A DNA stretch of 64,000 bases from Anthostomella pinea (GCA_963556695.1 CAUWAG010000006.1:62001-126000), one strand, 5' to 3'; positions 1-11,111 are shown, counted from the first letter of the stretch. The notes: generated from the sequence alone by a model not told the origin. Made by a program: numbers and translations.

Positions 1-1124
1 CCTGAGCTCTGCAGACGGCAATCCCATGCTTCGTGATGGTCAGACTGGCGACTGGATCGGCACCTTCATAGGTCACAAGGGCGCTGTCTGGCAAGCCAGG
101 CTGAGCCCTGACGCTTCCACTGCTGCGACCGCCTCTGCAGACTTCACAGCGTGAGTAATCCCGCCGCGCGCCCAGGCTGCCGCAGGCATATACCACCAGA
201 GATGCTTGCGACGCCCGCTGACCCCATCACAGGAAGATTTGGGATACCCATACTGGCGAGGCCCTGTTAACCCTCCAACACGACCACATCGTCCGTGCTG
301 TCGCATACCCTCCCGATAACTCCGATTTGGTCGCAACCGGCGGCATGGAGAAGAAGCTTCGCATCTTTGACTTGACCGAGATGAAGCCTGCGTCTGGTGC
401 AGGCGACTCTTCCTACAACGGGAACGGTGTCGGTGCTGCTGCTTTGGCATCCACGATTCCGGCTTCTTCAGCTTTCGAGATTGGAGCCGGAACCCATACT
501 GCGTCGATCAAGTTCATCGTCTGGACTAGGGACCCGAACATCTTGATCACAGCCTCTGACAACACTCTACGCTGGTTTGATCTGCCCTCCCGAAGCATTA
601 TCAAGCAGGAGGTTCTGGACGGAGAGATCGGCTCCTGTGAGTTCTGTGCGCTGGCTCCCGAGTACACCTCCAAGACGGACATTGGCGAAGGCTTCCCGGT
701 CCTGGCTGTTGCAGCTGGCAAGTCGATCTATTTCTGGAGTGGGATCCGTGCAACCGAGGAGCTCAAGCGCGTCAAGATGGACTACAAGGTTGCCAGTGTC
801 GCATTGGACCCCAAGGGCAGGAAGATCGTCGTCGGGGAGGATATTCCAGCTACGTGGGCAAGAGTCTATCGTTGGGACGATGGTTCCGAGATTGGTAAGT
901 GTTTGGTACTCCATGGTGGAAGTTCTGCCCATGTTAATGTCTCTCAAGATATCCACAAGGGCCATCATGGACCGGTCTGGTCCGTCGCGTTCTCCCCGGA
1001 CGGGAAGCTGTATGCCACCGGCTCAGAGGATGGAACGATCAAGATGTGGAAGAACTGCGAGGGCTTCTATGGCCTCTGGCGCGGTGGTCCAGGAGGAGGA
1101 GGAAATGAAGCGAACGCCCAGTAG
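1..1124 (+). CDS. STRAP-like WD40 repeat protein (5' end outside window)
   Basis: The 3' part of a WD40 beta-propeller gene that enters the window already open. Exons read by splice signals are 1-150 (codons from base 2), 233-894 and 949-1124. The introns at 151-232 (GTGAGT..CACAG) and 895-948 (GTAAGT..CAAG, 54 nt, no in-frame stop) restore one frame. WD-type repeats are visible: [13 protein letters not shown], a [17 protein letters not shown] strand, [12 protein letters not shown], and a last repeat with [14 protein letters not shown] and [11 protein letters not shown]. The ending CEGFYGLWR then a Gly-rich tail matches the serine/threonine kinase receptor-associated protein (STRAP/unrip) family. 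STRAP acts as a scaffold in signalling and in SMN-complex RNP assembly in animals; the fungal role is inferred only. The gene looks intact here. Confidence 0.85.
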
Positions 1125-2170
1125 GGTGGCGCATCGCTTCGACGTCCCTCGACTAGCTCAGACCACTGTGGTGCACACTTCTCCGCCGGCTCCTTGTCTA
1201 TAGACTCTCCGCTGGAAATCCCGCCCACGTTCCCTAAGATGAGGTCAGGTAACATCTGAGTGGTCTACAGTACAGTTTAGCCTAGGTCCGCTCTTGTCTT
1301 TTGGGTGCCCGACTCCCACATCTGGCAGAGTATATATCTGGCGCAGTGGCATCGCACAGCACGGTCCATCCTTTGGGATTTGGACTGGAATATGCTGGCT
1401 GGTATCACTTAATGGGCAGCCAAAATCATCAGGGAGTACTTTTTGGACTCGATGTTACAGCAGGCAGTTCGCAAGTTACCACGTATGCAGCAGCCCGGCG
1501 TCAAGGAGACAACGACATAGGTAGATATGCAGTACGTAGTTGACCATATCTTCTCACTGTCAATCACGCTCGTCCCCCTTCCCCTATCCTGATCAAGTTG
1601 CTGAAGCGCTCTGCCCCAGTTCAAGGAGCTTACCTGAGGTAATGCATCCACGATATTTCCAACGTACCTGCCTTAGGGCAAAAGGGCGCGAGAGCCATCA
1701 TACATCACACATGAACATTGAGAGTCCCTCTTGCTCCCCTTCATGCACCAATACACCTGCCTCTGCTACTTCACTGGTGCTCACCTTCCTCCTCTACCGC
1801 GAGTCATCTCGGTTGGCTTCTCACCAAACTACCCCAATATTCACCCTCTTCTTCTCAACACCACCACACCACCACACATCACCCGTCACTCCAGCACATC
1901 TCCAGCACCTCAATCCACTGCAACTGCAAGACTGCACGCCTTCTGGAACAGCTACCGGTTAGTCGATTCCTGCACCCATGACGAATCCATCATCTGAATC
2001 ATTCCATTATCTCTGCCTTACTGACATAAATGTGCAGGAGTAAAGGGTGACCGACTGGACCACCTGCCTTCAGAACAATTCGAATAAGCAGTGTCGTAAA
2101 TACCACTTTCCCGATTACCACCCTCAGACAAGTGGGATAAGCGCCGCTTATCCCATATTTCTCTCTCGCC
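1125..2170. other. Intergenic region: STRAP 3' flank and promoter/leader of the 2171 gene
   Basis: No convincing coding sequence. The stretch at about 1730-1960 is strongly pyrimidine-rich with CCACCACAC runs, as is common in filamentous-fungal promoters and leaders. A perfect palindrome lies just before the next ATG (listed separately). Confidence 0.5.
2133..2155. promoter_or_regulatory. Perfect 11-bp inverted repeat with two GATA cores, 15 nt before an ATG
   Basis: TGGGATAAGCG, one C, then CGCTTATCCCA. Each arm holds a GATAA core, in opposite orientation, and the ATG of the next gene follows 15 nt later. It could be a paired binding site for GATA-type zinc-finger regulators, or a stable hairpin in the 5' leader. 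The perfect symmetry is read directly from the sequence; function is inferred. Confidence 0.55.
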
Positions 2171-2974
2171 ATGTCGGCTTCACGCAAGGCTTCCTGGGAG
2201 TACTCTAAAAACAAGAACACCATCCGCGCCCGTGCTCGCAATTCCCGCCTCTCCGAATATCAACGCACCGTCGAACAGGCCAAGGCAGCCGACTCCAAGG
2301 CCGTCACGCGCGCCTGGAAGGCCCGAACGGATACCGAGACCTTCAAGATGGCCAACGAGAACAAACGCAACTTCATACTGGGCGATGTCGAAAAGGACGT
2401 CATGGATCGTCGCCGTCGCCAGAAGATCGATGCAAATTCCAAGATTGCACGTTTCATGGAGCGTTACGCCGTTCCTCCGCCTCAGCAGGGCCAGCAACGT
2501 GCCCCTATTGCCATCATGGCTCCCCCGGGCTTCAGTTCGTTCGCCCAGCCGTCTTCGGAGAGCCCTCGATCGACCCCTGGACCAGCACTGCCCTATGTAC
2601 TGCCCAGCATCGAGGGTGCAGCGTCTGAGCCCCCGTACGGGCATATCTCGTACCAGCAGCCCCTCCCATCGATTCCCGAGCTTCAGCGAGATCAGGCCGC
2701 ATCCGGGATGCCCTTTGTCAACCTCAAGAACGAGCTCAACGTCACTCGGGGCCAGGTTGAGGATCTGAAGCGTCAAGTCGACGCCCTGAACAACGACCTC
2801 ACAGTGACCAAGTCGAGCGTCATTGCCCAGGAGGCACGAATGGAGAGACTGGACCGCCGATTGAACCGATTCGAGGAGCAGAGAGCGGCTCGTCGTCAGG
2901 TTACGGGTATGCAGGCTCTGGCTGATGCCGCCGGCAAGGTTGCCGAGGATCTCAGTGGTGGAATAAGCGCCTAG
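2171..2974 (+). CDS. Hypothetical coiled-coil protein, 267 aa
   Basis: Single-exon ORF of 267 codons; family not recognised. Residues 1-95 are highly charged and predicted helical, with a basic block DRRRRQKID near residue 78. Residues 100-180 are Pro/Gln/Ser-rich and probably disordered. Residues about 185-250 form a heptad-patterned coiled coil (ELNVTRGQVEDLKRQVDALN onward). The basic block is not followed directly by a leucine zipper, so a bZIP call is not supported. The start is the first ATG after the palindrome at 2133-2155 and the codon use is that of a real gene. No signal peptide or membrane segment. Confidence 0.75.
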   Translation: MSASRKASWEYSKNKNTIRARARNSRLSEYQRTVEQAKAADSKAVTRAWKARTDTETFKMANENKRNFILGDVEKDVMDRRRRQKIDANSKIARFMERYAVPPPQQGQQRAPIAIMAPPGFSSFAQPSSESPRSTPGPALPYVLPSIEGAASEPPYGHISYQQPLPSIPELQRDQAASGMPFVNLKNELNVTRGQVEDLKRQVDALNNDLTVTKSSVIAQEARMERLDRRLNRFEEQRAARRQVTGMQALADAAGKVAEDLSGGISA

Positions 2975-3363
2975 GTTGGTGGTTATACTACGCGAATTCC
3001 TGGCCGAGTAACTGCGTTGAGGCTGCTTATGCGACTTTTCGTTGTTCTGCTGGGAAAACGCATATCAAGTTGATCATACAGTTACGATTTTTGATGCGAT
3101 GCACATATGGGTCTAGGGAATCACGTTTCGGTGCCTTCGGGGTTCACGGGTCTGGTATTTGTACGATGCTACTCGATAAATCGAGGGAGACCGATGTGGA
3201 GGACATCATGGAGCATCTTTCCGCCGCGGAGCATGTTTGCAGGCAGAGTAGACGGTGATAGCATAGCGATGGCTTAGGCGCTGAATATTCTTTCCTTTCC
3301 CCTGGGCTGGATGTCTGAGAAACAAGGGTAGTCGTCGCTAGAGAATATCACCCGTCTCCCACA
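2975..3363. other. Intergenic, nothing recognised
   Basis: The 3' flank of the coiled-coil gene. No ORF or repeat that I can support. Confidence 0.5.
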
Positions 3364-3960
3364 CTATGAATCTTCACCAGCACGGTGCCAGCACACAGAG
3401 TCGATGATAACGATGGCCTTTGGGTGCTTAGGCAGTGTGACGCGTATGGCGTCGCTACCTTGTTGCCATTTATTTTCTAAAAGTACCATGCGTGCGACAC
3501 AGCGCTCGAGTCTCATGTTGGCGCACTCCTCGCAGGAAGCCCAGCCGACGTACTGGGATAATGACCCTTCTCTGCTGCCCTTTACACAGTAGACACTGGC
3601 TGCTAGACCAGGCGGAAAGCCACAGCTGCGTACACAGGTAATGTGAAGCGTACTCACGCTGGCGGATGACCATGCCAGTGCAGACATTTCCGACAAAATC
3701 CTAGGGCCGCTGTGGATGCTGTTTTCCCTTGTGTACGTTCATTGAAGACATCGATGAAGTGATGCTGACACTTTGGTGCAGTCGGCGCGACGCAGACCAT
3801 ATCTCTCTGAGACGGAGGTCCGCAACCCGACATGTGAAACAAGGAAACTGACCTCGACTAAGTTCCAACTGCCATGGCGACGGCACGGTAAACCGAAGGA
3901 AAGCTTCACTCCTTGTCCTCTCCAGTGTCCAGCTTGAGACGGCCTGGGGACTCGGGAGGG
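3364..3960 (-). CDS. Possible multi-exon cysteine-rich gene (model uncertain)
   Basis: Several overlapping minus-strand open stretches show protein-like composition with paired cysteines: DMVCVAPTAPKC, FCRKCLHWHGH and WASCEECANMRLERC, ending near 3364 with SVCWHRAGEDS. Donor/acceptor pairs exist (for example a GTGAGT donor near 3659), but I could not choose one consistent model, and one join needs an intron of only 32 nt. It could be a small zinc-binding or cysteine-rich protein, or a decayed gene. Family not recognised. Confidence 0.25.
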
Positions 3961-4631
3961 CTGATTAAAAGATAAAGTAAGGTACCTTGTCTTGCCAAGC
4001 TTGCGGCTGTCGTGTCAAAACCGAGATCCCCTTTGCCGGAACGACGTGGATCTGCTACCGTACACTCTTCATTGGCCATGGCGGAAGAGCTGGCGCACTG
4101 GGCCGCTCACCTGTGTCGGGTTGGCAGCAGCAGGTTGGGCGCCGCTCCGGCATGACCGTGGTCGCCAAAATGGTCAACGATGTGGCCGCATCTTGGCCTG
4201 AAACGACGACAACCTGCGGGCAAGGATACATACGTTTTGGCAGCGTTTTGGGGCAGCTCTTCAGTGCGTCGCAGGTGCCAGGAACGTCGACGAGCACCCT
4301 CTTACCAACAGAGTATCTGCTAAAAAGCAGAGCCCTCCAGCCTTCCCTGGGCCATCATCCATGGCCCTCACGGATCCCGGATGACTTCGCGTCGAGGTCT
4401 CGACTGTCGACTGGATGAGATCTGCTCGGTCGACCGCTATGACATACACCTTGTCATATTAGATCAAGCCTGAATCACCATCGTTGACTCCCTGTTTGTT
4501 GCCAGCGAGCGTTCTGACCTTTCCAGCTCGCGGGTAGATCCCCGACTGGCATCTTACGGATCAGCACCAACCCATTCAGCGCCAGCTTCCACTCGAGTGC
4601 CTGCCATGTGCGTGGGAAGTGATTCGCCGAC
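3961..4631. other. Intergenic, possible upstream exons of a cysteine-rich minus-strand gene
   Basis: Open minus-strand stretches at 4055-4297 and 4261-4449 contain a Cys/Pro-rich segment (CPKTLPKRMYPCPQ), which may belong to the uncertain gene at 3364-3960. The rest is probably the promoter of the plus-strand gene at 4632. Confidence 0.3.
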
Positions 4632-5888
4632 ATGTCCAAGAATCTTGTGCCGCCGCTCGCCGCTCTCACCAGTGTCTTCACTCCGCCGTGCTCGACAACA
4701 TGGCTGCTGACCACTACGAGAGTGCCATCCCAATGCCCCCCGTTCCCTACCAATGGCCCTTCTGCTTGCGATCCGCCATCGTGGGACAGGTACCTTGCCA
4801 GCTGCGGGTTCGAGTACTACTCACCAGCTATCTGTCCGAGCGGGTTCAGCATCGGGCCTTCGTGTGAGATCACCAACCCGCGGACGGCCCAGGATTTCCC
4901 GGCCATTGAGGCCGGCGAGACAGCGGCGTACTGTGTGCCTAGGTGAGGAAACACTGCGTCCGTCTCCTGTTGTTGCAAGGTTGCCTAATGAAGCCTTTCT
5001 GGTATTTGCAGCGGTCACACTTGTACGAGCGACACGTCTGACTTTCGAGGTGGAGTGTGGGGAGTCTTGCGTACGGCTTCGGCCAACGGCGCTGCGGCGA
5101 CTGTCGGACCGGCCATTCAGATTCGTTGGCGGGAGGAAGACTTGTCGTTACTCGAGACCGATCCGCTGACGCCTGGACTGTCGACACCCGAGACTACGAC
5201 CACCGTGATACAAGTGCCTTCTTTATCCCTTTCTCACGCAACGACCACCGCTACCTCCGTTTCCGAGACTCTAATTCTATCCTTGATGGCAGAGGACACG
5301 TCTCACCCGTCAATAGAACCCCAGATTCCGTCCTCCACGTTCTCTGCGTCCACCCCTGCAATCTCAACGTCAGTCACGACATCTGCCGCGAGAAAGGACC
5401 CAACGATTACCACCACCTCGCTCGGTCAGCCCAGTACCCTGGCTTCATCAGCTGTTGGATCCACCAGTGAGGAAAACGAGCGCGCCGGCGTCTCTAGCTT
5501 CAGTTTAGCAGCTGTCGTCCTGACGGGTATCCTAATTGCGATAATCCAGGGGTATGCCATCTTCATGTTCATCAGGCGTTACCGTCAGTACCGTGCTGGC
5601 AAGGTAGACAGCTTGTTCCCCCTCGAGGTTGGCGTATGGCTGCGTCAGTGTGTCGGACGGGGTCGTCAAAGAAACGCCAAACACCCGGAGGAAGAGAGTC
5701 CCAGGCCAAAGAACCCGGACGCCGAGCTGGGCATAGATGGCCCGCTTCCAGAGCTCGGCCCCGGGGATGTTCTAGGGACGGATTCGAATCCAGCTGAGCT
5801 CGGCAGCAATCCTGAAAGATGGAGCTGGATGCCCCGAGTGTCGAAGATGTTGACTGTCCGGTTAGGGAGAGACTCACTAGGGCCCTGA
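4632..5888 (+). CDS. Single-pass membrane protein with Cys-containing ectodomain and Ser/Thr stalk, 395 aa
   Basis: Exons 4632-4942 and 5012-5888. The intron 4943-5011 (GTGAGG..TTTGCAG) has a CTAAT branch site and the join is AG|C (Ser). The N-terminal ectodomain (residues about 1-130) carries spaced cysteines and the motif EYYSPAICPSGF followed by GETAAYCVPSGHTC. This layout is known from fungal mucin-like cell-surface proteins of unknown function. A Ser/Thr-rich stalk follows, then one membrane helix at about residues 268-290 (SLAAVVLTGILIAIIQGYA), a basic RRYRQYR stop-transfer, and a cytoplasmic tail with Pro/Glu/Gly repeats. There is no classical signal peptide from this ATG, as the hydrophobic N terminus is weak. 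A decayed relative sits at 32880-34279. A surface sensor or wall-associated role is an inference. Confidence 0.75.
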
Positions 5889-6262
5889 ACTGTTCACGAC
5901 ACTCCTACTTTTGACATGAGGTATCCACAGAGGGTATATGTGCACTTTTGGCGGCTGGGCACTATCAATCAGGGTATGCATAACGTTCTGGTTGCTCATA
6001 TCCCGTCACCTACTTAGCAGTAAGGACTATGATAGTCTAGCGACAAATGGAAGCCTCGTACGCGGTGATGAGGTATCAGAAAGGTCACAGGGAGGCGAGG
6101 CGCCATGAAGTCGGAAAGTTGACCCAAGTCGTGGTCATGACGGGCTCGTAGTCGCTTGTCTATGGTCTACCGGTATCGGTCTTACTTCTACATGATCCAC
6201 CTCTATCGAAACAAGGATCACCTCTTCTGCCCTGAGATACGAAAATATACCCCTGACGTTGA
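5889..6262. other. Intergenic between convergent genes, nothing recognised
   Basis: Shared 3' flank of the membrane-protein gene and the flavin oxidoreductase gene. No ORF or repeat is supported. Confidence 0.5.
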
Positions 6263-7744
6263 TCAAGAACTGCCGTAGGCTGTTCCGAATGGCTCCAGCT
6301 TCGTGCCTTCGATATCGACATACCCGTACTTGGAGTTGTCCTTGTTCTCGCCCATCTCACCACCCCATTTCTGCATTGAGTTCATGAAAATGTCATAGTA
6401 CTTGTCATCGCTCAAGTCCAGGGGCTCCTTGTCCTGCCCTACCAGACGGATCCTAAATTGACTTGTCAGTAACCACACCTGATAGGTATGGGGGATTGCG
6501 GTGGTTTGAACGTACTGTGTTCCCGCAGCGACGTTGGTCGCTCCGAAATCTGATTCGTCGATCTTGTAATCAATGGCGCTCTTGACCTTGCCTTCGAGCA
6601 TCTTCTTCGGCAAGTCAAACTCGTGGCACACTGGTCGTGCAAGGCCGACACCGTGGACGCTCTTGAGTGCGTCGACCATGGCTCCAGCAGTGCGCAGCCC
6701 ACCCGTCACGTAGGCCTTCGTCTTGCTCAGCTGTGGCACAATCATGTCGGCAAACTCAAGGAAGAAGGCCTCTCGCTTCTTGGTTGATTCCCGCTTGTGC
6801 GAGAAGCCCAACGCCTGGTAGGTACCGCCCGAGAGCTCAACGAAGTCAAAGTTGTGCCTTTCTAGCTCGACACAAAGGTCGCGGCAGTCCTCAGGGGAGA
6901 AGCCGCCGTCCTGAAACTCGACACTGTTGACCTTAATGCTGACAATGAACTTCTTGTCGTTGACCCGCTTTTGAATCTCGTCTGAGATCTCAAAGATCAG
7001 GCGCGCTCGGTTCATGAGCGAGCCCCCATAGTTGTCGGTTCGCTTGTTCGTGGACGGTGCCAAGAATTGTGCGAGGAGGTAACCACTAGGGTTTCATCAG
7101 CTACCTATCAATGCTGGCCTCATCCGCCTTTGCCAGGCTCGAGGGACTCACTGCGCTCCGTGAAGCTGTATTCCGTCGAACCCGGCTTTGTAGCAGTACT
7201 CGGCGGCATGAGCAAAACCGTCGATGACAGCTTCTATGTCTGCCTTCTCCATAGCACGGGGCTTCGCAAATGTCATCCCCATGACATCGCCTTCCAACTG
7301 AATATCGCTGGCGGATATCGGATGAGATTGGATATTGGCAGCAACCTGGCGGCCAGGGTGGGATAATTGACAGACTGCCAGGCTGCCGTGTGCCTTTGAC
7401 TGGGACGCCATCTCCTTGAAAGCCTCGAATCGTGGTCCCGAGAAGGGTGCATCGCGAGGGATGATGGGGTTTCCGGCGGCTTCGAGCTGGTCGTACTCGA
7501 ACATGGTGTTTCCTGTCAAAATCACTCCAAAGCCACCTTCTCCCCATCTTCGGTAAACATTTATGAGCTCCTTCGTCGGCACACCACGCTTAGGGAGGTC
7601 TTTTGGGTCCCAAGTTGACAGCCTCTCCGTCATGGCACCCTTCATGAAGCGGTTCGATGCCGTCTTGCCACTGAATTCGAAATGCAGAGGCTGGCCCAAG
7701 GGCGCGGTGTCCACATCTTCACCGGGGAAACGTCGTGGTGCCAT
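6263..7744 (-). CDS. NADH:flavin oxidoreductase / Old Yellow Enzyme family protein, 450 aa
   Basis: Exons on the minus strand: 7744-7152, 7085-6516, 6452-6263. The introns 7086-7151 and 6453-6515 both fit GT..AG and keep phase, and the second (63 nt) has no in-frame stop. The product is an FMN-dependent TIM-barrel ene-reductase type enzyme that uses NAD(P)H to reduce activated double bonds; the natural substrate cannot be read. Landmarks are SNRFMKGAMTE (residues 30-40), SHPGRQ (about 128-133), the signature GFDGIQLHGAHGYLLAQFL near 188-206 followed by STNKRTDNYGGS, and FVELSGGTYQ. The Asn/Arg and His/Arg positions expected around flavin and substrate are present. The length is normal for the longer fungal members. 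No targeting signal, so probably cytosolic. Neighbours do not suggest a metabolic cluster. Confidence 0.9.
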
Positions 7745-8696
7745 TATGATGGTGGTGATAATCGGGGTCAGGTCAATTCAATGTTTATATCGAAGCGCTT
7801 CAGTCCATGGGAGAAGTTCTGCATCTCAAAACCCGATGATATATGACCGAGTCTGCCCACGGACGCTTCTGCCAACGGTTGCTTGCTTTGTAATGCAAAA
7901 TGGAGAAGCGGATACCATCTGCGAAGAGATCCATCATGGCATGTCCATGACGTCTTAGTTTCCGGGGTCGCGTATCATGACGATGTGGTGTTAGATCCAT
8001 GCGAGTCCGTCTCGGCCGTGGGCCTCCGCTGTTCCCTTGGGCTAGACGGATATAGCACCCTCTTCATCTATTCAACAGTATTTGACAATTCGTCTCCCTC
8101 GAGGGTGAGGTCCTATAGGATGTGATCACGAGCTGCCAGATCAGACTGGCCACGGCATGCTGTTGAAGGCTCGAGCAAATACAAATTAGCCCGATCAAGA
8201 CAGATCAGCGGCGCACGAATAATGTGCCGGTCATACCTTTAAAAAATGGAGAATGACATGACGTTTCAAAGACACAACACTCGGAGATCTTTCGGGATCG
8301 GGCAATTTCACACGCTCTGCTCCGAGGATCGGCTTGTTTGTGTGGATTGACTCGCTTCGTTCACGAAACATCCATGCCTTGACCGCAGTGTGACAAGCAA
8401 CCATGCGCAGTCTTTGGTGCTCCGTGTATCTGGGCCAAGGGCTACTTCGTCGCCTTCACTTATCCTGTCAAGACCTAAGGTATAGTCACTCATGGATTAC
8501 GCATCGCATGAGGAGTAGCGGCACAGTTGCGACCAAACAGCACGCGTGCACAGGTCGGCCCATCGAGGTCCATGGCTTGATGAACCTATAGCCCATCATC
8601 TGGCGTCAGTACCATTATACATTCACCCATCGGCCCAAGCGTAATCCTTGAGAGATCGCGACGATCCAGTCAGCCATCGCAAGGCATCCAAATTAC
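7745..8696. other. Intergenic: promoter side of the oxidoreductase gene, otherwise nothing recognised
   Basis: No ORF with protein-like composition on either strand. The right part may include the lost 5' end of the BTB remnant that follows. Confidence 0.45.
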
Positions 8697-9211
8697 CAGA
8701 TTGAAGCGCGGGGTGACCTTGGCCCTCTGGTCGGATCCGAAGATGAGAACCAGCGATTCAGAGCCTGCGCCAAGTCCATAGCGCGTGCAACTACAGTTTG
8801 GGAAAAGGTGCTTTTCGGATCACTTGTCGAATGACAATCTGAATCGAGTTCCCGCGGCACCCCATGGACCGTCGATGATCCTACGACCTTCCATCTGTTA
8901 CTACGACTCATCAACACCAACTTCGAGGATGTGCCAAAGGCCCCCTCCCTAGAGGAACTCTTCGCTCTGACGGTCATCACTAATACGACCTCACCGCTTT
9001 ACTTGCTCCGTGGGCCGCCAATGGCTCTCTTTTTGCCGCGACGTGCCCTTACAGACACACAGTCAACTCGAGACTGTGGGAATGAAAGCGGAGAGACAAA
9101 ATGAAGCTCTGGATTTCCTGGGAGCTCGGAGACGAGGAGCTTTTCCAGAGAATTATTAAGCAATTCCTGCAGAACTCATCTGTCGATGAACAGGGCCTGG
9201 TCATTCCATAG
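8697..9211 (+). pseudogene. Decayed fungal BTB/POZ-domain protein gene
   Basis: One plus-strand frame from 8697 reads GDLGPLVGSEDENQRFRACA, KSIARATTVWEKVLFGSLVE, then TGA at 8832-8834. The same frame continues with WTVDDPTTFHLLLRLINTNF and VPKAPSLEELFALTVITNTT before losing similarity. After a +2 frame change it resumes at 9101 with KLWISWELGDEELFQRI and NSSVDEQGLVIP, ending at TAG 9209-9211. These blocks follow the order of the widespread fungal BTB proteins: a KSLSRASPVW-like core, a DDP..F.LLL..IH block, SLEELY.LTVLTDKY, and KLLWIAWELGDE. The in-frame stop, the frameshift and the missing N terminus mark it as dead. Such proteins usually act in protein-protein contacts; no function is expected here. 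Confidence 0.7.
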
Positions 9212-9320
9212 GGCGTGGCACCCTTCATGTACCCTAGTCCTTCGGGGATACTCGGTACGTTCAACATATGCCAATTTACTGTCATGTTGTGCTAGCTAAG
9301 GTGTAACACTCAGAGTAGAT

Positions 9321-9902
9321 CTGTTTGTTTGTTTGTTTTGTATTTAACGTGGGGGGTAGCTCCTCAGTATGTTTTTGTTTGTTTTGTATTTAACGTGGGG
9401 GTAGCTCCTCAGTAGTGCAGACCACGCTTCCCAGAGCCTCTGCATCGCAGGGTTGTGGAGGTCTCAAGAAAACAAGTACAGTCAGTCCCGCTCACGGGCC
9501 CATCCCCGTTGTTGCGGCGGTATGACCTTGGGGTCATCCATCTGGTCCTTCAAGAATAGCTATCTATCAGAGACAGATTATTGAAAAGAACTTGCTCTTC
9601 TCCATGAATTTTGCCCATTCTGTGCTCCTCTCCCCTAAGTATTATAAACAGGCTGTCCTAGGCAAGTACCTAGGCAACAACCGATTTTTTCCTAGCCTCT
9701 TACAAAAGAAAATATGTTGTGGTGTTTTCTTTTTACCACAGCTGCAGTGGTTGTTCGAGTCTGTATGCCCAAAGCGTTCGTGGTATCTGGCAAAGTCGCC
9801 ATGTCCAGATCTGGCCGCTAGAAGTCTGTGTAGAGTGGTCCTCTTAAAGGATATAAGGCCTCTTTCAGTTACTGCATGTGAGTATACTTCTTGATACCTA
9901 GG
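9321..9902 (-). mobile_element. 5'-truncated LINE (non-LTR retrotransposon), 3' end only
   Basis: The reverse complement matches the last part of the LINE copy at 15879-17372, including its RNase H-downstream region and untranslated end. The 3' tail lies at the left and is built from AAAC units. An 11-bp target duplication TCAGAGTAGAT flanks it exactly (9310-9320 and 9903-9913), so this is one insertion of 582 bp truncated during target-primed reverse transcription. The terminal block (CTGAGGAGCTACCCCC..TTAAATACAAAACAAA) is present twice in tandem. No intact ORF remains. Confidence 0.9.
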
Positions 9903-9913
9903 TCAGAGTAGAT

Positions 9914-10685
9914 TGAGTCGCTTCGCGCGGATACAGTGGAACGAATGCTGCAACTCTTCACCGTGCCGATGGGACCCTGAGCACAGCATCAGGACTACGC
10001 CTTCTGCAAAGTTGGGGTTCAGAGCGACGAGTGCGATTCTTTGAATGCAGGACCAATCGTAAAGGGGCTCCCGAGGATGGGATTTGGCCATTGTGCTGCC
10101 AAAGGCCAGTCTTCCGTGGCAGTATATAACATCTTCACATTTCCAGTTGACAATGACCATGCGAATTGCAATCCTTCAGCGGTCATGCGCGCCCAGGTCC
10201 GCAGCATTATCGACACGATTGGATCAGCCATCGATGACTCACACAAGAAACACCTTGAGTCTCAAGCAAAGAAGTCCGGTATAAGTAATACCTAATGAAG
10301 ACACAGAAAGCACACAAGACACACAGTAACAGGTACTCCATCAAGTGGTGGCTAGCTCATAATCATTGACAGATCTCAGCTATAGAGTGCCATACTGCCA
10401 TGTCATAGGGTCTATCAAGCTCCTGGATATGTGATGCCTCGAGGGCTACATCAGCTGAACTTAGTGATCTGGTCACTCGACTCCGTGGGGATCTCTGGTG
10501 TTCCGAATGGAAGCATGCGGCTCTGATGGAGTCAGTAATATAACACGGCAGGCAACGACAGTAGTCTATAAGAGCTTCTAAAACATACCGTATCTTAGTC
10601 TCTCCGCTCAAAACTTGTAGTTTACGCTCGCGCCACCGGAAAGAACGAAACTTAGCAAGCGTTGTATAAGCAAAGAATTGACGAC
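9914..10685. other. Intergenic, nothing firmly recognised
   Basis: Short open stretches on both strands (10041-10295 plus, 10363-10734 minus) have weak protein-like character and no recognisable domain. I do not call them genes. Confidence 0.4.
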
Positions 10686-11111
10686 ATGGACAAGAACTCG
10701 CAGCCATCCTCTTCAGACACTGGAAGAGTGGCACTATATCTTACACACGCTGCGGAGCGTCTACTGAAAAGTATCCTCCCGGAACGAGACTACAAGGACG
10801 GCACTGTAACCAGGGAAAGAAAATCCCCCGACTATTTACCATATGAGGCCAGAGGGCTAGTATCACCAGAAATATCGTCAGTAGATTCTGATGACGGCTT
10901 GTCCTGGGATCTGGAAGAGTACGACATTGTGCAGAGAAACAATCCCAGTTCAAACTTAAAAGACGCGAAGACCGATCCAGACTCAAACAAGAACGATGAA
11001 GACAGAGCAGCTAATGATCAGATTGATAAGCTCGAGGCAGCATTCAAACCAACCCTCGAGACTCTTTATGGCAAGGAATACATCCGGAGAAGACAGGGCC
11101 CTGACAAATAG
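10686..11111 (+). CDS. Hypothetical acidic protein, 141 aa, possibly the 5' part of a frameshifted gene
   Basis: ATG at 10686 opens 141 codons of hydrophilic, Asp/Glu/Lys-rich sequence with no known domain, ending KEYIRRRQGPDK. About 70 bp further on, a different frame (about 11150-11347) reads EVVTVVGARGAHIPTELAMW and IRLGDKDESDISMALCFLAD before a TAA. That stretch looks like a real C terminus but has no start of its own. There is no GT dinucleotide in the last part of the first ORF to supply a donor, so a frameshift is more likely than an intron. Either two short ORFs or one broken gene; family not recognised. Confidence 0.4.
   Translation: MDKNSQPSSSDTGRVALYLTHAAERLLKSILPERDYKDGTVTRERKSPDYLPYEARGLVSPEISSVDSDDGLSWDLEEYDIVQRNNPSSNLKDAKTDPDSNKNDEDRAANDQIDKLEAAFKPTLETLYGKEYIRRRQGPDK

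Noticed and set aside
2390..2460. bZIP basic region in the 2171 gene
   Set aside because: The basic block is not followed by a leucine zipper in register and lacks the N-x7-R signature.
5785..5810. GATTCGAATCC, resembling a tRNA T-loop
   Set aside because: Lies inside the coding exon of the membrane-protein gene and there is no cloverleaf around it.
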